NCBI RefSeq assembly: GCF_036014215.1 | Contig: NZ_CP107921.1 | Coordinates: 4,719,501 to 4,783,500 of the forward strand | Length of the DNA: 64,000 nt | Direction of reading: 5' to 3' | Source of the DNA: Streptomyces sp. NBC_00440 | GTDB taxonomy: Bacteria > Actinomycetota > Actinomycetes > Streptomycetales > Streptomycetaceae | Shown here: in pieces, positions 8,959 to 16,092 of the stretch | How positions within the stretch are numbered: position 1 is the first letter of the stretch | Layout of the letters: every line of letters starts with the position of its first letter | Made by a program: the position numbers and the translations under genes | Notes under the pieces: model-generated | What the model saw: only the letters and a program-made list of their open reading frames with translations | Told to the model about the DNA's origin: nothing | Database searches by the model: none

Positions 8959-9330
8959 TCAGGTCGCGTCCTCGCCGCTCTCGCGGCGGCGCAGCTCGTT
9001 CTCGCGGCGGCGCAGGTCCGCCTCCCAGTCCTTGAGCACCGATTCGTCCTTCGCGCTGTCCTTCTTGTTCCCCTTGCGCAGGCTGTTGAGGAACTCCGGA
9101 TTGTCGTCCGGCGCCGTCCAGACGGCCCGCCCGCCGCCCGCCCCGCGCCGTGTCCGGCCCACCGCGATCCATGCGACGGGCCCGACGAGCACCTCGCCGA
9201 AGAGCAGGATGACGATGACCCACACGACCTTGGGCAGACCGCGGACCTCCTCCTCGGGCGTGTTCAGGCAGTCGATGAACGCGTAGATCCAGAGCGCCAG
9301 GACCAGCAGGAAGGGCAGATACCTGAGCAT
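8959..9330 (-). CDS. PLDc_N domain membrane protein
   Basis: A 123-residue protein with two transmembrane helices (MLRYLPFLLVLALWIYAFID and VVWVIVILLFGEVLVGPVAW) in the pattern of the phospholipase D nuclease N-terminal (PLDc_N) domain. A charged C-terminus rich in Arg/Glu (LRRRENELRRRE) follows. No catalytic HKD motif is present, so no nuclease or lipase activity is implied. The start at ATG 9328-9330 was chosen because a GGGGGGAA ribosome site lies just upstream and the frame above it is low-complexity Arg/Ala sequence. Confidence 0.8.
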   Translation of the reverse strand: MLRYLPFLLVLALWIYAFIDCLNTPEEEVRGLPKVVWVIVILLFGEVLVGPVAWIAVGRTRRGAGGGRAVWTAPDDNPEFLNSLRKGNKKDSAKDESVLKDWEADLRRRENELRRRESGEDAT

Positions 9331-9508
9331 GGTCGAACGTTCCCCCCGGGAATTGCTGCGAGACGTCCGCAACGCCCCGATGACGGCCACAGGGTAGCGG
9401 TCGGACACCGGCCGCCGCGCGGCTCGCCGCCGCGCACCGGCCGGCCCCCGTCCCGCCCGGCACATGGCGGGCTCCGGCTTCACCGCTGGGGATGACAGAC
9501 TGGACCGC

Positions 9509-10966
9509 ATGGCTTACGACGATCTTCGCTCGCTGCTCAGGGCGCTGGAGCGCGACGGCGACCTCAAGCGCATCAAGGTCGAGGTCGACCCCCATCTGGA
9601 GGTCGGGGAGATCGTCGACCGCGTCAACAAGGCGGGCGGCCCGGCGCTGCTCTTCGAGAACGTCAAGGGCGCGTCGATGCCCCTGGCGATGAACGTCTTC
9701 GGCACCGACCGGCGGCTGCTCAAGGCCCTCGGCCTCAGCTCGTACGACGAGATCAGCGACCGGATCGGCGGCCTGCTCAAGCCCGAGCTGCCGCAGGGCT
9801 TCGTCGGCGTACGGGAAGCCTTCGGCAAGCTGGGCACGATGGTCCACGTACCGCCGAAGAAGGTGAAGCCGGAGGCCGCCCCCGTCCAGGAAGTGGTCCT
9901 CACCGGCGACGACGTGGACCTCGACCGCCTCCCGGCGCTCTTCACCTGGCCCGAGGACGGCGGCTCCTTCTTCAACCTCGGGCTCACGCACACCAAGCAC
10001 CCCGAGACCGGTATCCGCAACCTCGGGCTCTACCGGCTCCAGCGTCACGACAAGCGCACCATCGGGATGCACTGGCAGATCCACAAGGACAGCCGCAACC
10101 ACTACGCGGTGGCCGCCAGGAAGGGCGAGCGGCTGCCCGTCGCCATCGCCTTCGGCGCGCCGCCCGCCGTGACGTACGCCTCGACGGCCCCGCTCCCCGA
10201 GGACATCGACGAGTACCTCTTCGCCGGCTTCGTACAGGGCAAGCGGATCGAGCTGGTCGACTGCAGGACGGTCCCGCTCCAGGTCCCCGCCCAGGCCGAA
10301 GTCGTCCTGGAGGGCTGGCTGGAGCCCGGCGAGACGCTGCCCGAGGGCCCCTTCGGCGACCACACCGGCTTCTACACCCCGCAGGAACCGTTCCCCGCAC
10401 TGACGATCGACTGCGTCACGATGCGCCGCCGTCCGCTGCTCCAGTCGATCGTCGTCGGCCGCCCGCCGACCGAGGACGGCCCGCTGGGGAGGGCGACGGA
10501 ACGCTTCTTCCTGCCGCTGCTCAAGATCATCATTCCGGACATCGTGGACTACCACCTGCCCGAGTCGGGCGGCTTCCACAACTGCGCGATCGTCTCGATC
10601 GACAAGAAGTACCCGAAGCACGCCCAGAAGGTGATGCACGCCGTCTGGGGCGCGCACATGATGTCGCTCACCAAACTGATCGTCGTGGTGGACGCGGACT
10701 GCGATGTGCACGATCTGCACGAGGTGTCCTGGCGGGCCCTCGGCAACACGGACTACGCACGTGACCTGACCGTCGCCGAAGGCCCGGTCGACCACCTCGA
10801 CCACGCCTCCTACCAGCAGTTCTGGGGTGGCAAGGCCGGTATCGACGCGACCAGGAAGTGGCCCGAGGAGGGCTACACCCGGGACGGCGGCTGGCCCGAG
10901 ATGGTGCGGTCCGACCCTGCTGTCGCCGACCGGGTGACGAAGCGCTGGAAGGAGTACGGCCTGTGA
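9509..10966 (+). CDS. mqnL: UbiD-family menaquinone biosynthesis decarboxylase MqnL
   Basis: A 485-residue UbiD-like decarboxylase that uses prenylated FMN. In the Streptomyces futalosine pathway it removes the carboxylate from the prenylated 1,4-dihydroxy-6-naphthoate intermediate. Family features include GGPALLFENVKG near the N-terminus, TIGMHWQIHKDSRNHY in the centre, and EGPFGDHTGFY with its acidic catalytic region. The next genes encode the matching prenyltransferase and the UbiX-type cofactor enzyme. Start set at ATG 9509 (MAYDDLRSLL); a CAGACT -10-like box 7 nt upstream suggests a leaderless transcript. Translation is coupled to mqnP by a GTGA overlap. Confidence 0.92.
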   Translation: MAYDDLRSLLRALERDGDLKRIKVEVDPHLEVGEIVDRVNKAGGPALLFENVKGASMPLAMNVFGTDRRLLKALGLSSYDEISDRIGGLLKPELPQGFVGVREAFGKLGTMVHVPPKKVKPEAAPVQEVVLTGDDVDLDRLPALFTWPEDGGSFFNLGLTHTKHPETGIRNLGLYRLQRHDKRTIGMHWQIHKDSRNHYAVAARKGERLPVAIAFGAPPAVTYASTAPLPEDIDEYLFAGFVQGKRIELVDCRTVPLQVPAQAEVVLEGWLEPGETLPEGPFGDHTGFYTPQEPFPALTIDCVTMRRRPLLQSIVVGRPPTEDGPLGRATERFFLPLLKIIIPDIVDYHLPESGGFHNCAIVSIDKKYPKHAQKVMHAVWGAHMMSLTKLIVVVDADCDVHDLHEVSWRALGNTDYARDLTVAEGPVDHLDHASYQQFWGGKAGIDATRKWPEEGYTRDGGWPEMVRSDPAVADRVTKRWKEYGL

Positions 10967-11865
10967 GCGCATCCGCCGCCGCGCTGCCGCAACCGGGCAG
11001 GACCAAGGCGTTCCTCCGCCTGGTGATGATCGAGCACTCGGTCTTCGCGCTGCCCTTCGCGTACATCGCCGCACTGACCGCGATGTACCGGCTGGACGGC
11101 AACATCCACTGGGGGCGGCTGCTCCTGGTGACCGTCGCGATGGTCGGCATGCGTACCTTCGCGATGGCCTGCAACCGCATCATCGACCGGGAGATCGACG
11201 CCCGGAACCCGCGCACCGCCTCCCGCGAACTGGTCACCGGCGCGGTCTCGGTGAAGTCGGCCTGGACGGGGGCGGGGGTCGCGGTCGTCGTCTTCCTCGT
11301 CGCGGCGGCCGCGCTGAACCCGCTGTGCCTGGCGCTCGCGCCCATCGCGGTCATCCCGATGGTGGTCTATCCGTACGGGAAGCGCTTCACCAACTTCCCG
11401 CACGCGATCCTCGGCCTCGCGCAGGCCATCGGCCCGGTCGGCGCCTGGCTGGCGATCACCGGCCAGTGGTCCTGGGACGCGGTCATCCTCGGCCTCGCGG
11501 TCGGTATCTGGATCGGCGGCTTCGACCTGATCTTCGGCTGCCAGGACGTCCAGGCGGACCGCGCGGACGGAGTGAAGTCGGTGCCGGCCCGCTTCGGCAT
11601 CCCGGCCGCGCTGTACGGCGCCCGCGCCTGTCACGCGGTGACCACGGCCCTGCTGGTCTGGTACGGGGTGGCGACGGACGCCGGAGCGTTCTTCTGGGCC
11701 GGCCTGGTGATCGTCGCGGTGGCCTTCGTCTACGAGCACAACGTCGTGAAGCCGCACGACCTGTCCCGGCTGAACCGGGCCTTCTTCTCGGTCAACGGCT
11801 TCATCGGGATCGCCCTGTTCGTGTGCGCCCTGCTCGATCTGCTGGTGCGGGGCCTGACGGTGTGA
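10963..11865 (+). CDS. mqnP: UbiA-family prenyltransferase MqnP
   Basis: A 300-residue polytopic membrane protein of the UbiA superfamily. It attaches the polyprenyl chain to 1,4-dihydroxy-6-naphthoate in futalosine-pathway menaquinone synthesis. The two aspartate-rich Mg-diphosphate motifs are visible: NRIIDREIDARNPRT (about residues 70-84) and DLIFGCQDVQADRADG (about residues 187-202). GTG start overlaps the mqnL stop by 4 bp. Neighbours MqnL and MqnM supply the following decarboxylation step and its prenyl-FMN cofactor. Confidence 0.92.
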   Translation: MSASAAALPQPGRTKAFLRLVMIEHSVFALPFAYIAALTAMYRLDGNIHWGRLLLVTVAMVGMRTFAMACNRIIDREIDARNPRTASRELVTGAVSVKSAWTGAGVAVVVFLVAAAALNPLCLALAPIAVIPMVVYPYGKRFTNFPHAILGLAQAIGPVGAWLAITGQWSWDAVILGLAVGIWIGGFDLIFGCQDVQADRADGVKSVPARFGIPAALYGARACHAVTTALLVWYGVATDAGAFFWAGLVIVAVAFVYEHNVVKPHDLSRLNRAFFSVNGFIGIALFVCALLDLLVRGLTV

Positions 11866-11931
11866 CACCCGTCCGGGCCGCCCCTCGTCGGCGACCCGCC
11901 TCCCGTCTCCGGCCGGCCGGACGGGCCCGGA

Positions 11932-11937
11932 TAGGCT
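11932..11937 (+). promoter_or_regulatory. -10 box of a leaderless promoter for mqnM
   Basis: TAGGCT ends 7 nt before the GTG at 11945, so transcription would start at or next to the start codon. No Shine-Dalgarno sequence is present, which agrees with a leaderless mRNA separate from mqnLP. Confidence 0.55.
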
Positions 11938-11944
11938 CGGACAC

Positions 11945-12649
11945 GTGGAGCGCGTGAATGTACACAGTCAGCAGCCGCGGCGGCCGTGGATCGTCGGGGT
12001 CTCCGGGGCGTCCGGTACGCCCTACGCGGCGGCAGTGCTCCGCGGGCTGCTCGACGCGGGCGAGGCCGTGGACCTGGTGGTCAGCCGCTCGTCGCGGCTG
12101 ACGCTGCTGGACGAGACCGGGATCGCCTTCCGCGACGCGCACTGGCCGGAGGATCTGCGGACCTGGCTGGCCAGGGGCGCGGACGGGAAGCCGGACACCT
12201 TCGCGGTGGACCCGGGCCTCTTCGCGGAGGGGACCGGAGCGGTACGGCACTGGGCCGCCGGGGATCTGGCCGCCGGGCCGTCCTCCGGTTCGTACCCGGT
12301 CAAGGGCATGATCATCGTCCCGGCTTCCACCGCCTGCGTGGCGGGGGTCGCGCTCGGGCTCTCGAAGGACCTGCTCCAGCGGGTGGCGAGCGTGACGCTC
12401 AAGGAGCGGCGCCCGCTGGTGGTCGCGGTGCGGGAGACCCCGCTCAGCGGTCAGACCCTGCGCCACCTGGTGTCCCTGGACGAGGCGGGCGCCGTGGTGC
12501 TGCCCGCCTCTCCGGCGTTCTACGCGGGAGCGACGCACATCCAGGATCTGGTGGACTTCGTCGCGGGGCGGGTGCTCGATGCGGCAGGGGTGCCGCACCG
12601 GCTGTACCGCCGCTGGGAGGGAGAGCTCGGTGGCTCCCGCAAGGACTGA
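11945..12649 (+). CDS. mqnM: UbiX-family flavin prenyltransferase MqnM
   Basis: A 234-residue UbiX-like protein that makes prenyl-FMN, the cofactor of the UbiD-type decarboxylase MqnL. The FMN-binding signature is WIVGVSGASGTPYAA near the N-terminus. Further family motifs are PASTACVAGVALGLSKDLLQ and LVVAVRETPLS. The GTG at 11945 was preferred because a TAGGCT -10 box sits 7 nt upstream; GTG 11954 in the same frame is an alternative. It lies 79 bp after mqnP and ends in a short hairpin shared with a convergent small gene. Confidence 0.9.
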   Translation: MERVNVHSQQPRRPWIVGVSGASGTPYAAAVLRGLLDAGEAVDLVVSRSSRLTLLDETGIAFRDAHWPEDLRTWLARGADGKPDTFAVDPGLFAEGTGAVRHWAAGDLAAGPSSGSYPVKGMIIVPASTACVAGVALGLSKDLLQRVASVTLKERRPLVVAVRETPLSGQTLRHLVSLDEAGAVVLPASPAFYAGATHIQDLVDFVAGRVLDAAGVPHRLYRRWEGELGGSRKD

Positions 12650-12655
12650 CGTACT

Positions 12656-12677
12656 CGGGCGGTCATGGAACCGCCCG
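12656..12677. terminator. Bidirectional hairpin between mqnM and a small convergent gene
   Basis: CGGGCGGT (12656-12663) pairs with ACCGCCCG (12670-12677) around a 6-nt loop. It lies 6 bp after the mqnM stop and 4 bp after the stop of the minus-strand gene at 12682. Confidence 0.65.
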
Positions 12678-12681
12678 GCGG

Positions 12682-12819
12682 TCAGCGCTTCTTGGCGTGC
12701 CGCTTCGTACGGCGGGCCGGGGCTGCGGCGGCGAGCCGCTGGTCACGCGAACGGTTGGCCTGGTCCTGAAGCTCGCGCATCCGGGCGTAGGCCATCTCGA
12801 TCGTGTACACGGTGAACAT
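12682..12819 (-). CDS. Small basic protein, 45 residues, unknown function
   Basis: A 45-residue reading frame starting MFTVYTIEMAYARMRELQ, with a helical middle (RELQDQANRSRDQRLAAA) and a very basic tail ending TKRHAKKR. Codon use is GC3-rich like real genes nearby. An AGGAGT sequence lies immediately before the ATG, closer than ideal. Small basic proteins of this kind with MxxVYTIEMAYAR-like starts are, as far as I recall, common in Streptomyces, but I cannot name the family. Divergent from the Lrp gene, so the two share a 97-bp promoter region; it could be regulated with it. Confidence 0.6.
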   Translation of the reverse strand: MFTVYTIEMAYARMRELQDQANRSRDQRLAAAAPARRTKRHAKKR

Positions 12820-12871
12820 CACTCCTGATGGAAGATTCGCAGGGCGTTTTCCCTGCATGCCTTAGATTCTA

Positions 12872-12880
12872 TACGTAAAC
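12872..12880 (-). promoter_or_regulatory. Candidate Lrp operator in the lrp promoter region
   Basis: GTTTACGTA on the minus strand (TACGTAAAC on plus) lies in the AT-richer region between the small gene and the Lrp gene. The same nine bases occur before mqnE at 13465-13473. A shared operator is inferred from the match alone. Confidence 0.35.
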
Positions 12881-12916
12881 TCGCGATATTGCTGAACAAT
12901 GGAAGGCTTCAACAGT

Positions 12917-13372
12917 ATGGACGCGGTGGACAGGCAGCTCATCCAGGCGCTGCGGGAGAACGGCAGGGCCTCCTACGCCGAGCTCGGCCGGCTGGTCGGG
13001 CTCTCCGGGCCCAGCGTCACCGACCGCATCAACCGCCTTGAGGCGGCCGGAGTGATCACCGGTTACCGCGCCACCGTCGACGCCAAGTCCCTCGGCCTCG
13101 GGGTGACCGCGCTCATCGGTATCTCGCTCTCGGACGCCGCCGACCACGAGGACGTGGCCCACCGGCTCAAGGACCTGGCCGAGATCGAGGACGCCTGGTT
13201 CATCGCGGGCGACGACTCGTACATGCTCAAGGTCAGGGTGGACGACGTGGACGGTCTGGAGCGCACGATCCGCCGGCTCAGCGGCACCCGGGGCGTCTCC
13301 CGCACCCGCACCACGATCGTGCTCTCCACCAAGTGGGAGAACCGGGTCGGAGAGCTGCCCGAGCCGAGCTGA
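12917..13372 (+). CDS. Lrp/AsnC-family transcriptional regulator
   Basis: A 151-residue regulator. The N-terminal helix-turn-helix (MDAVDRQLIQALRENGRASYAELGRLVGLS, continuing SVTDRINRLEAAGVI) is followed by an AsnC-type ligand-binding RAM domain (about residues 60-145). ATG 12917 was chosen because GGAAGG lies 10 nt upstream; ATG 12899 in frame would place that site inside the gene. It sits between mqnM and mqnE, facing mqnE. A GTTTACGTA motif appears in its own promoter region and in the mqnE leader, suggesting autoregulation and control of mqnE. The ligand is unknown, probably an amino acid. Confidence 0.88.
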   Translation: MDAVDRQLIQALRENGRASYAELGRLVGLSGPSVTDRINRLEAAGVITGYRATVDAKSLGLGVTALIGISLSDAADHEDVAHRLKDLAEIEDAWFIAGDDSYMLKVRVDDVDGLERTIRRLSGTRGVSRTRTTIVLSTKWENRVGELPEPS

Positions 13373-13449
13373 CCCCGGCCCCGGCACCGGGAGCGAGGCG
13401 GTTGCCGGCCGGGTGCCAGCCGGGTCCCGGAGCCGCGCGGGCGGGGGAG

Positions 13450-13473
13450 TACGGTTGGCTGGTTGTTTACGTA
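13450..13473 (+). promoter_or_regulatory. mqnE promoter -10 box and candidate operator
   Basis: TACGGT at 13450-13455 is a plausible -10 box, giving a start near 13462 and a ~34-nt leader. GTTTACGTA (13465-13473) then falls just downstream of the start, a typical repressor position, and matches the site before the Lrp gene. Confidence 0.4.
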
Positions 13474-13495
13474 CGCATATGGGAGGCGGCCGCAC

Positions 13496-14674
13496 ATGAC
13501 TGCGTCGATCAACGATGTAGGCCTCAAGCGCGAGATCGAGGCAAAGGTCCGGGCCGGTGAGCGGCTGACCCGTGAGGACGGCGTCGCGCTCTACGAGACG
13601 GACGACCTGGCCTGGCTCGGCGGCCTCGCCCACGAGGTGCGTACGCGCAAGAACGGCGACGTTGTCCACTTCAACGTCAACCGGCACCTCAACATGACCA
13701 ATGTGTGCACCGCCTCGTGCGCCTACTGCTCGTTCCAGCGCAAGCCGGGCGAGAAGGACGCGTACACGATGCGTATCGAGGAGGCCGTCCGCCTCGCGAA
13801 GGCGATGGAGGGCGACAACCTCACCGAGCTGCACATCGTCAACGGCCTCCACCCGACGCTGCCGTGGCGGTACTACCCGCGCTCGCTCAGCGCGCTGAAG
13901 GAAGCCCTCCCGCAGGTCGCCCTCAAGGCGTTCACCGCGACGGAGATCCACCACTTCGAGACGATTTCCGGGCTCTCCGCTTCGGAGATCCTGGACGAGC
14001 TGATCGAGGCCGGCCTCGAATCGCTGACCGGTGGCGGCGCCGAGATCTTCGACTGGGAGGTCCGGCAGCACATCGTCGACCACGCCACCCACTGGGAGGA
14101 CTGGTCGCGCATCCACCGCCTCGCCCACGAGAAGGGTCTCAAGACCCCGGCGACGATGCTCTACGGCCACATCGAGGAGCCGCGCCACCGCGTGGACCAC
14201 GTCCTGCGACTGCGTGAACTCCAGGACGAGACCGGCGGCTTCCAGGTCTTCATCCCGCTGCGCTACCAGCACGACTTCGTGGACATGAAGGACGGCAAGG
14301 TCCGCAACAAGCTCCAGGTGCGGACCACGATGGCCACCGGCGCCGAGGCGCTGAAGACCTTCGCGGTGTCCCGGCTGCTCTTCGACAACGTCCCGCACGT
14401 GAAGGTCTTCTGGCCCATGCACGGCGTCCAGACCTCGCAGCTCGCGCTGCAGCACGGCGCCGACGACATGGACGGCTCGGTGGTCGAGTACAAGATCACC
14501 CACGACGCCGACAACTACGGCACGCCGAACAAGCTCGGCCGCGAGGACCTGCTCGAACTCATCCGTGATGCGGGCTTCCGCCCGGTCGAGCGCAACACGC
14601 AGTACGAGATCGTCCGCGAGTTCGACGGACCGGACCCGGCCCGCCGTGACGCCCCGCAGCCGATGCGCTTCTGA
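13496..14674 (+). CDS. mqnE: Aminofutalosine synthase MqnE (radical SAM)
   Basis: A 392-residue radical SAM enzyme. It adds the 5'-deoxyadenosyl radical to 3-[(1-carboxyvinyl)oxy]benzoate, the MqnA product, to make 6-amino-6-deoxyfutalosine. The CxxxCxxC cluster motif is C71-T-A-S-C75-A-Y-C78. The NGLHP, GGGAEI and VFIPLRYQHDF motifs are typical of the MqnE/MqnC group. MqnC also resembles this; the MTASINDVGLKREIEAK start and gene context favour MqnE. ATG 13496 was chosen over an in-frame TTG at 13463 because GGGAGG lies 9 nt upstream. A strong terminator follows. Confidence 0.92.
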   Translation: MTASINDVGLKREIEAKVRAGERLTREDGVALYETDDLAWLGGLAHEVRTRKNGDVVHFNVNRHLNMTNVCTASCAYCSFQRKPGEKDAYTMRIEEAVRLAKAMEGDNLTELHIVNGLHPTLPWRYYPRSLSALKEALPQVALKAFTATEIHHFETISGLSASEILDELIEAGLESLTGGGAEIFDWEVRQHIVDHATHWEDWSRIHRLAHEKGLKTPATMLYGHIEEPRHRVDHVLRLRELQDETGGFQVFIPLRYQHDFVDMKDGKVRNKLQVRTTMATGAEALKTFAVSRLLFDNVPHVKVFWPMHGVQTSQLALQHGADDMDGSVVEYKITHDADNYGTPNKLGREDLLELIRDAGFRPVERNTQYEIVREFDGPDPARRDAPQPMRF

Positions 14675-14703
14675 ACGGGTCGCGCTCTCCCTGCCTCGAT
14701 GAC

Positions 14704-14729
14704 GGAACCCCGGGCACGGCCGGGGTTCC
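14704..14729 (+). terminator. Terminator after mqnE
   Basis: GGAACCCCGG (14704-14713) pairs with CCGGGGTTCC (14720-14729) around GCACGG. It lies 30 bp after the mqnE stop. Confidence 0.8.
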
Positions 14730-14738
14730 GTGCTTTCC

Positions 14739-14744
14739 TACGCT
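14739..14744 (+). promoter_or_regulatory. -10 box of a leaderless promoter for the GNAT gene
   Basis: TACGCT ends 6 nt before ATG 14751, directly after the mqnE terminator. No ribosome binding site is visible, so a leaderless mRNA is likely. Confidence 0.55.
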
Positions 14745-14750
14745 GGTCGT

Positions 14751-15275
14751 ATGAGCCTCACGTTTGAACTGGACCCGCGGATGGACGCCAGGCTGCGGGA
14801 CGAAGTGGCCGCGCTCTGGGCGGATGTGTCGAACGCCGGCGGCGCCGTCGGCTTCGTCCCGCCGGTCACGTCCGACGACGTCCGCCCGGAACTGATCAAA
14901 CATCTGACCGCGATGACCGAGGGCCGGGTCCGGCTGCTGGTCGGCCGCGACGAGAGCGGCACGGTCGCCGCCACCGCTTTCCTCACGCTCAACACGCACC
15001 GCCTGATGCGCCACTGGATCTGGCTGTACACCGTGATGGTCCACCCCTCCCACCAGGGCAAGGGGTACGGCCGCCACCTGATGACAGCGGCGGCGGACGC
15101 CGCCCGCACCCTCGACGGCATCGAGGCGATCCGCCTCACCTGCCGGGGCGGCACCGGGGTGGACCGGTTCTACGAGTCCTGCGGCTACAAGGAAGTGGGC
15201 CGGGTGCCGGACGCGATCCGGGTCGCCCCCGGCGACGACCGCGACGACATCATCATGTACCTGCCGCTGCTCTGA
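14751..15275 (+). CDS. GNAT-family N-acetyltransferase
   Basis: A 174-residue acetyl-CoA-dependent acyltransferase. The acetyl-CoA loop is VMVHPSHQGKGYGRHLM (Q/RxxGxG/A motif), followed by helix AAADAARTLDG and the C-terminal VDRFYESCGYKEVGR, where the Tyr is the usual general acid. The substrate cannot be deduced. ATG 14751 is preferred because the TACGCT box just upstream fits a leaderless start; an in-frame codon at 14730 would overlap the mqnE terminator. It stands alone as a transcription unit. Confidence 0.88.
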   Translation: MSLTFELDPRMDARLRDEVAALWADVSNAGGAVGFVPPVTSDDVRPELIKHLTAMTEGRVRLLVGRDESGTVAATAFLTLNTHRLMRHWIWLYTVMVHPSHQGKGYGRHLMTAAADAARTLDGIEAIRLTCRGGTGVDRFYESCGYKEVGRVPDAIRVAPGDDRDDIIMYLPLL

Positions 15276-15391
15276 CCCCGACGCGCCGCACCCCTACCCC
15301 GGCCGGGGTGATCGCAAGTGGGGCGTGCTTCACTTGTCGGGCAGGTCCTGAAGCACCAGCGATCATCGGTACGAAGAGAGAGGCCCCACCC

Positions 15392-15688
15392 GTGTCTGTA
15401 GCCAACCCGGGCGCCACGATCCGCTACACCGCGATGCGGATCGTCATCTTCATGGGATCCCTGGTCTTCTGCGCGGTCCTCGTCCACTTCGGCATCATCC
15501 CCAAGGGACTCGGCGGCTCCAACTTCATCTGGACGATCCTGCTGGCGCTGGTCATCTCCGCGCCGCTCAGCTTCGTCCTGCTGCGCAAGCAGCGCGACAA
15601 GATGTCCGAGCAGCTGATCAACAAGGTCGAGCGGGCCAAGGTCAAGCTGGAGGCCAACCGTACGCAGGAGGACGGCCTCACCCAGTAG
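15392..15688 (+). CDS. DUF4229-like small membrane protein
   Basis: A 98-residue protein with two transmembrane helices (about residues 12-32 and 46-65), the second bounded by Arg/Lys residues. A basic coiled tail rich in Lys/Glu/Gln follows (KQRDKMSEQLINKVERAK). Size and layout match actinobacterial DUF4229 proteins, which have no assigned function. The GTG start is supported by GAGAGAGG 9 nt upstream. It stands alone, ahead of a strong terminator. The GTG at 15392 excludes about 28 codons of non-conserved upstream frame. Confidence 0.75.
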   Translation: MSVANPGATIRYTAMRIVIFMGSLVFCAVLVHFGIIPKGLGGSNFIWTILLALVISAPLSFVLLRKQRDKMSEQLINKVERAKVKLEANRTQEDGLTQ

Positions 15689-15764
15689 GCCGTCGGCTTC
15701 CGTTCCACCCGCGGCCCCGCAGCCGTCCCAAGGCGCGGGCAAGCACCGTAAGTTACGTCACACA

Positions 15765-15819
15765 CGCCGGGAACCCCGGGCCGGAGCGAGTCGCTCCAGC
15801 ACCGGGGTCCCGGCGTTTT
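15765..15819 (+). terminator. Terminator after the DUF4229-like gene
   Basis: A long stem (CGCCGGGAACCCCGG, 15765-15779, with CCGGGGTCCCGGCG, 15802-15815; one mismatch or bulge) encloses a second hairpin (GGAGCGA/TCGCTCC, 15783-15796) and is followed by TTTT. Confidence 0.8.
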
Positions 15820-15853
15820 CGCGTACTGCCGCGCCCCTGCCCCAAAGAACGGC

Positions 15854-15884
15854 TTTGAGGCACTCAAAGTTCAAGTGTTAACGT
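15854..15884 (+). promoter_or_regulatory. Promoter of the leader peptide/symporter unit, with inverted repeat
   Basis: TTGAGG (15855-15860) and TAACGT (15879-15884) are spaced 18 nt, and TAACGT ends 7 nt before the leader ATG, the leaderless arrangement seen elsewhere here. The -35 overlaps an inverted repeat TTTGAG-GCA-CTCAAA (15854-15868), a candidate regulator site. Confidence 0.5.
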
Positions 15885-15891
15885 GTTCGAC

Positions 15892-15993
15892 ATGAAGACA
15901 GCCGTGCGCCCGCATCCCAGGAGCCCTGCGCTCGTGGAGCGCCTGCATGTCGATCTCTGCCGCTGCATGTCCGCGGCCTGTCGCCGCTTCTGA
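15892..15993 (+). CDS. Cys-containing leader peptide (33 residues), candidate attenuator
   Basis: A 33-residue reading frame ending in LHVDLCRCMSAACRRF with three Cys codons (positions 23, 25, 30). The HVDL-x-R-x-x-SA-x-C-R pattern is that of the short leader peptides found before sulfur and amino-acid uptake genes in Streptomyces. The ATG lies 7 nt after a TAACGT box and has no ribosome site. A GC-rich hairpin follows 13 bp after the stop and then the symporter gene, so ribosome stalling at Cys codons could set downstream expression. Function is inferred; the peptide itself is probably not a working product. Confidence 0.7.
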   Translation: MKTAVRPHPRSPALVERLHVDLCRCMSAACRRF

Positions 15994-16006
15994 TCGGCCT
16001 CATGCG

Positions 16007-16032
16007 GCGGCGCCCCCACTGACAGGCGCCGC
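16007..16032 (+). promoter_or_regulatory. Hairpin between leader peptide and symporter gene
   Basis: GCGGCGCC (16007-16014) pairs with GGCGCCGC (16025-16032) around a 10-nt loop, without a T-run. It may be the attenuator structure controlled by translation of the leader peptide. Confidence 0.4.
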
Positions 16033-16092
16033 GCCCCCGTCCCCCCGTGCTCCGTACCGAGCACACAGCTGCGTCCTCACCGGAGTGTCCCC

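Noticed and set aside
11867-11926. CCCGTCCGG/CCGGACGGG pairing after mqnP as a terminator
   Set aside because: The loop of about 40 nt is too long for a convincing intrinsic terminator, and the mqnM promoter lies just beyond.
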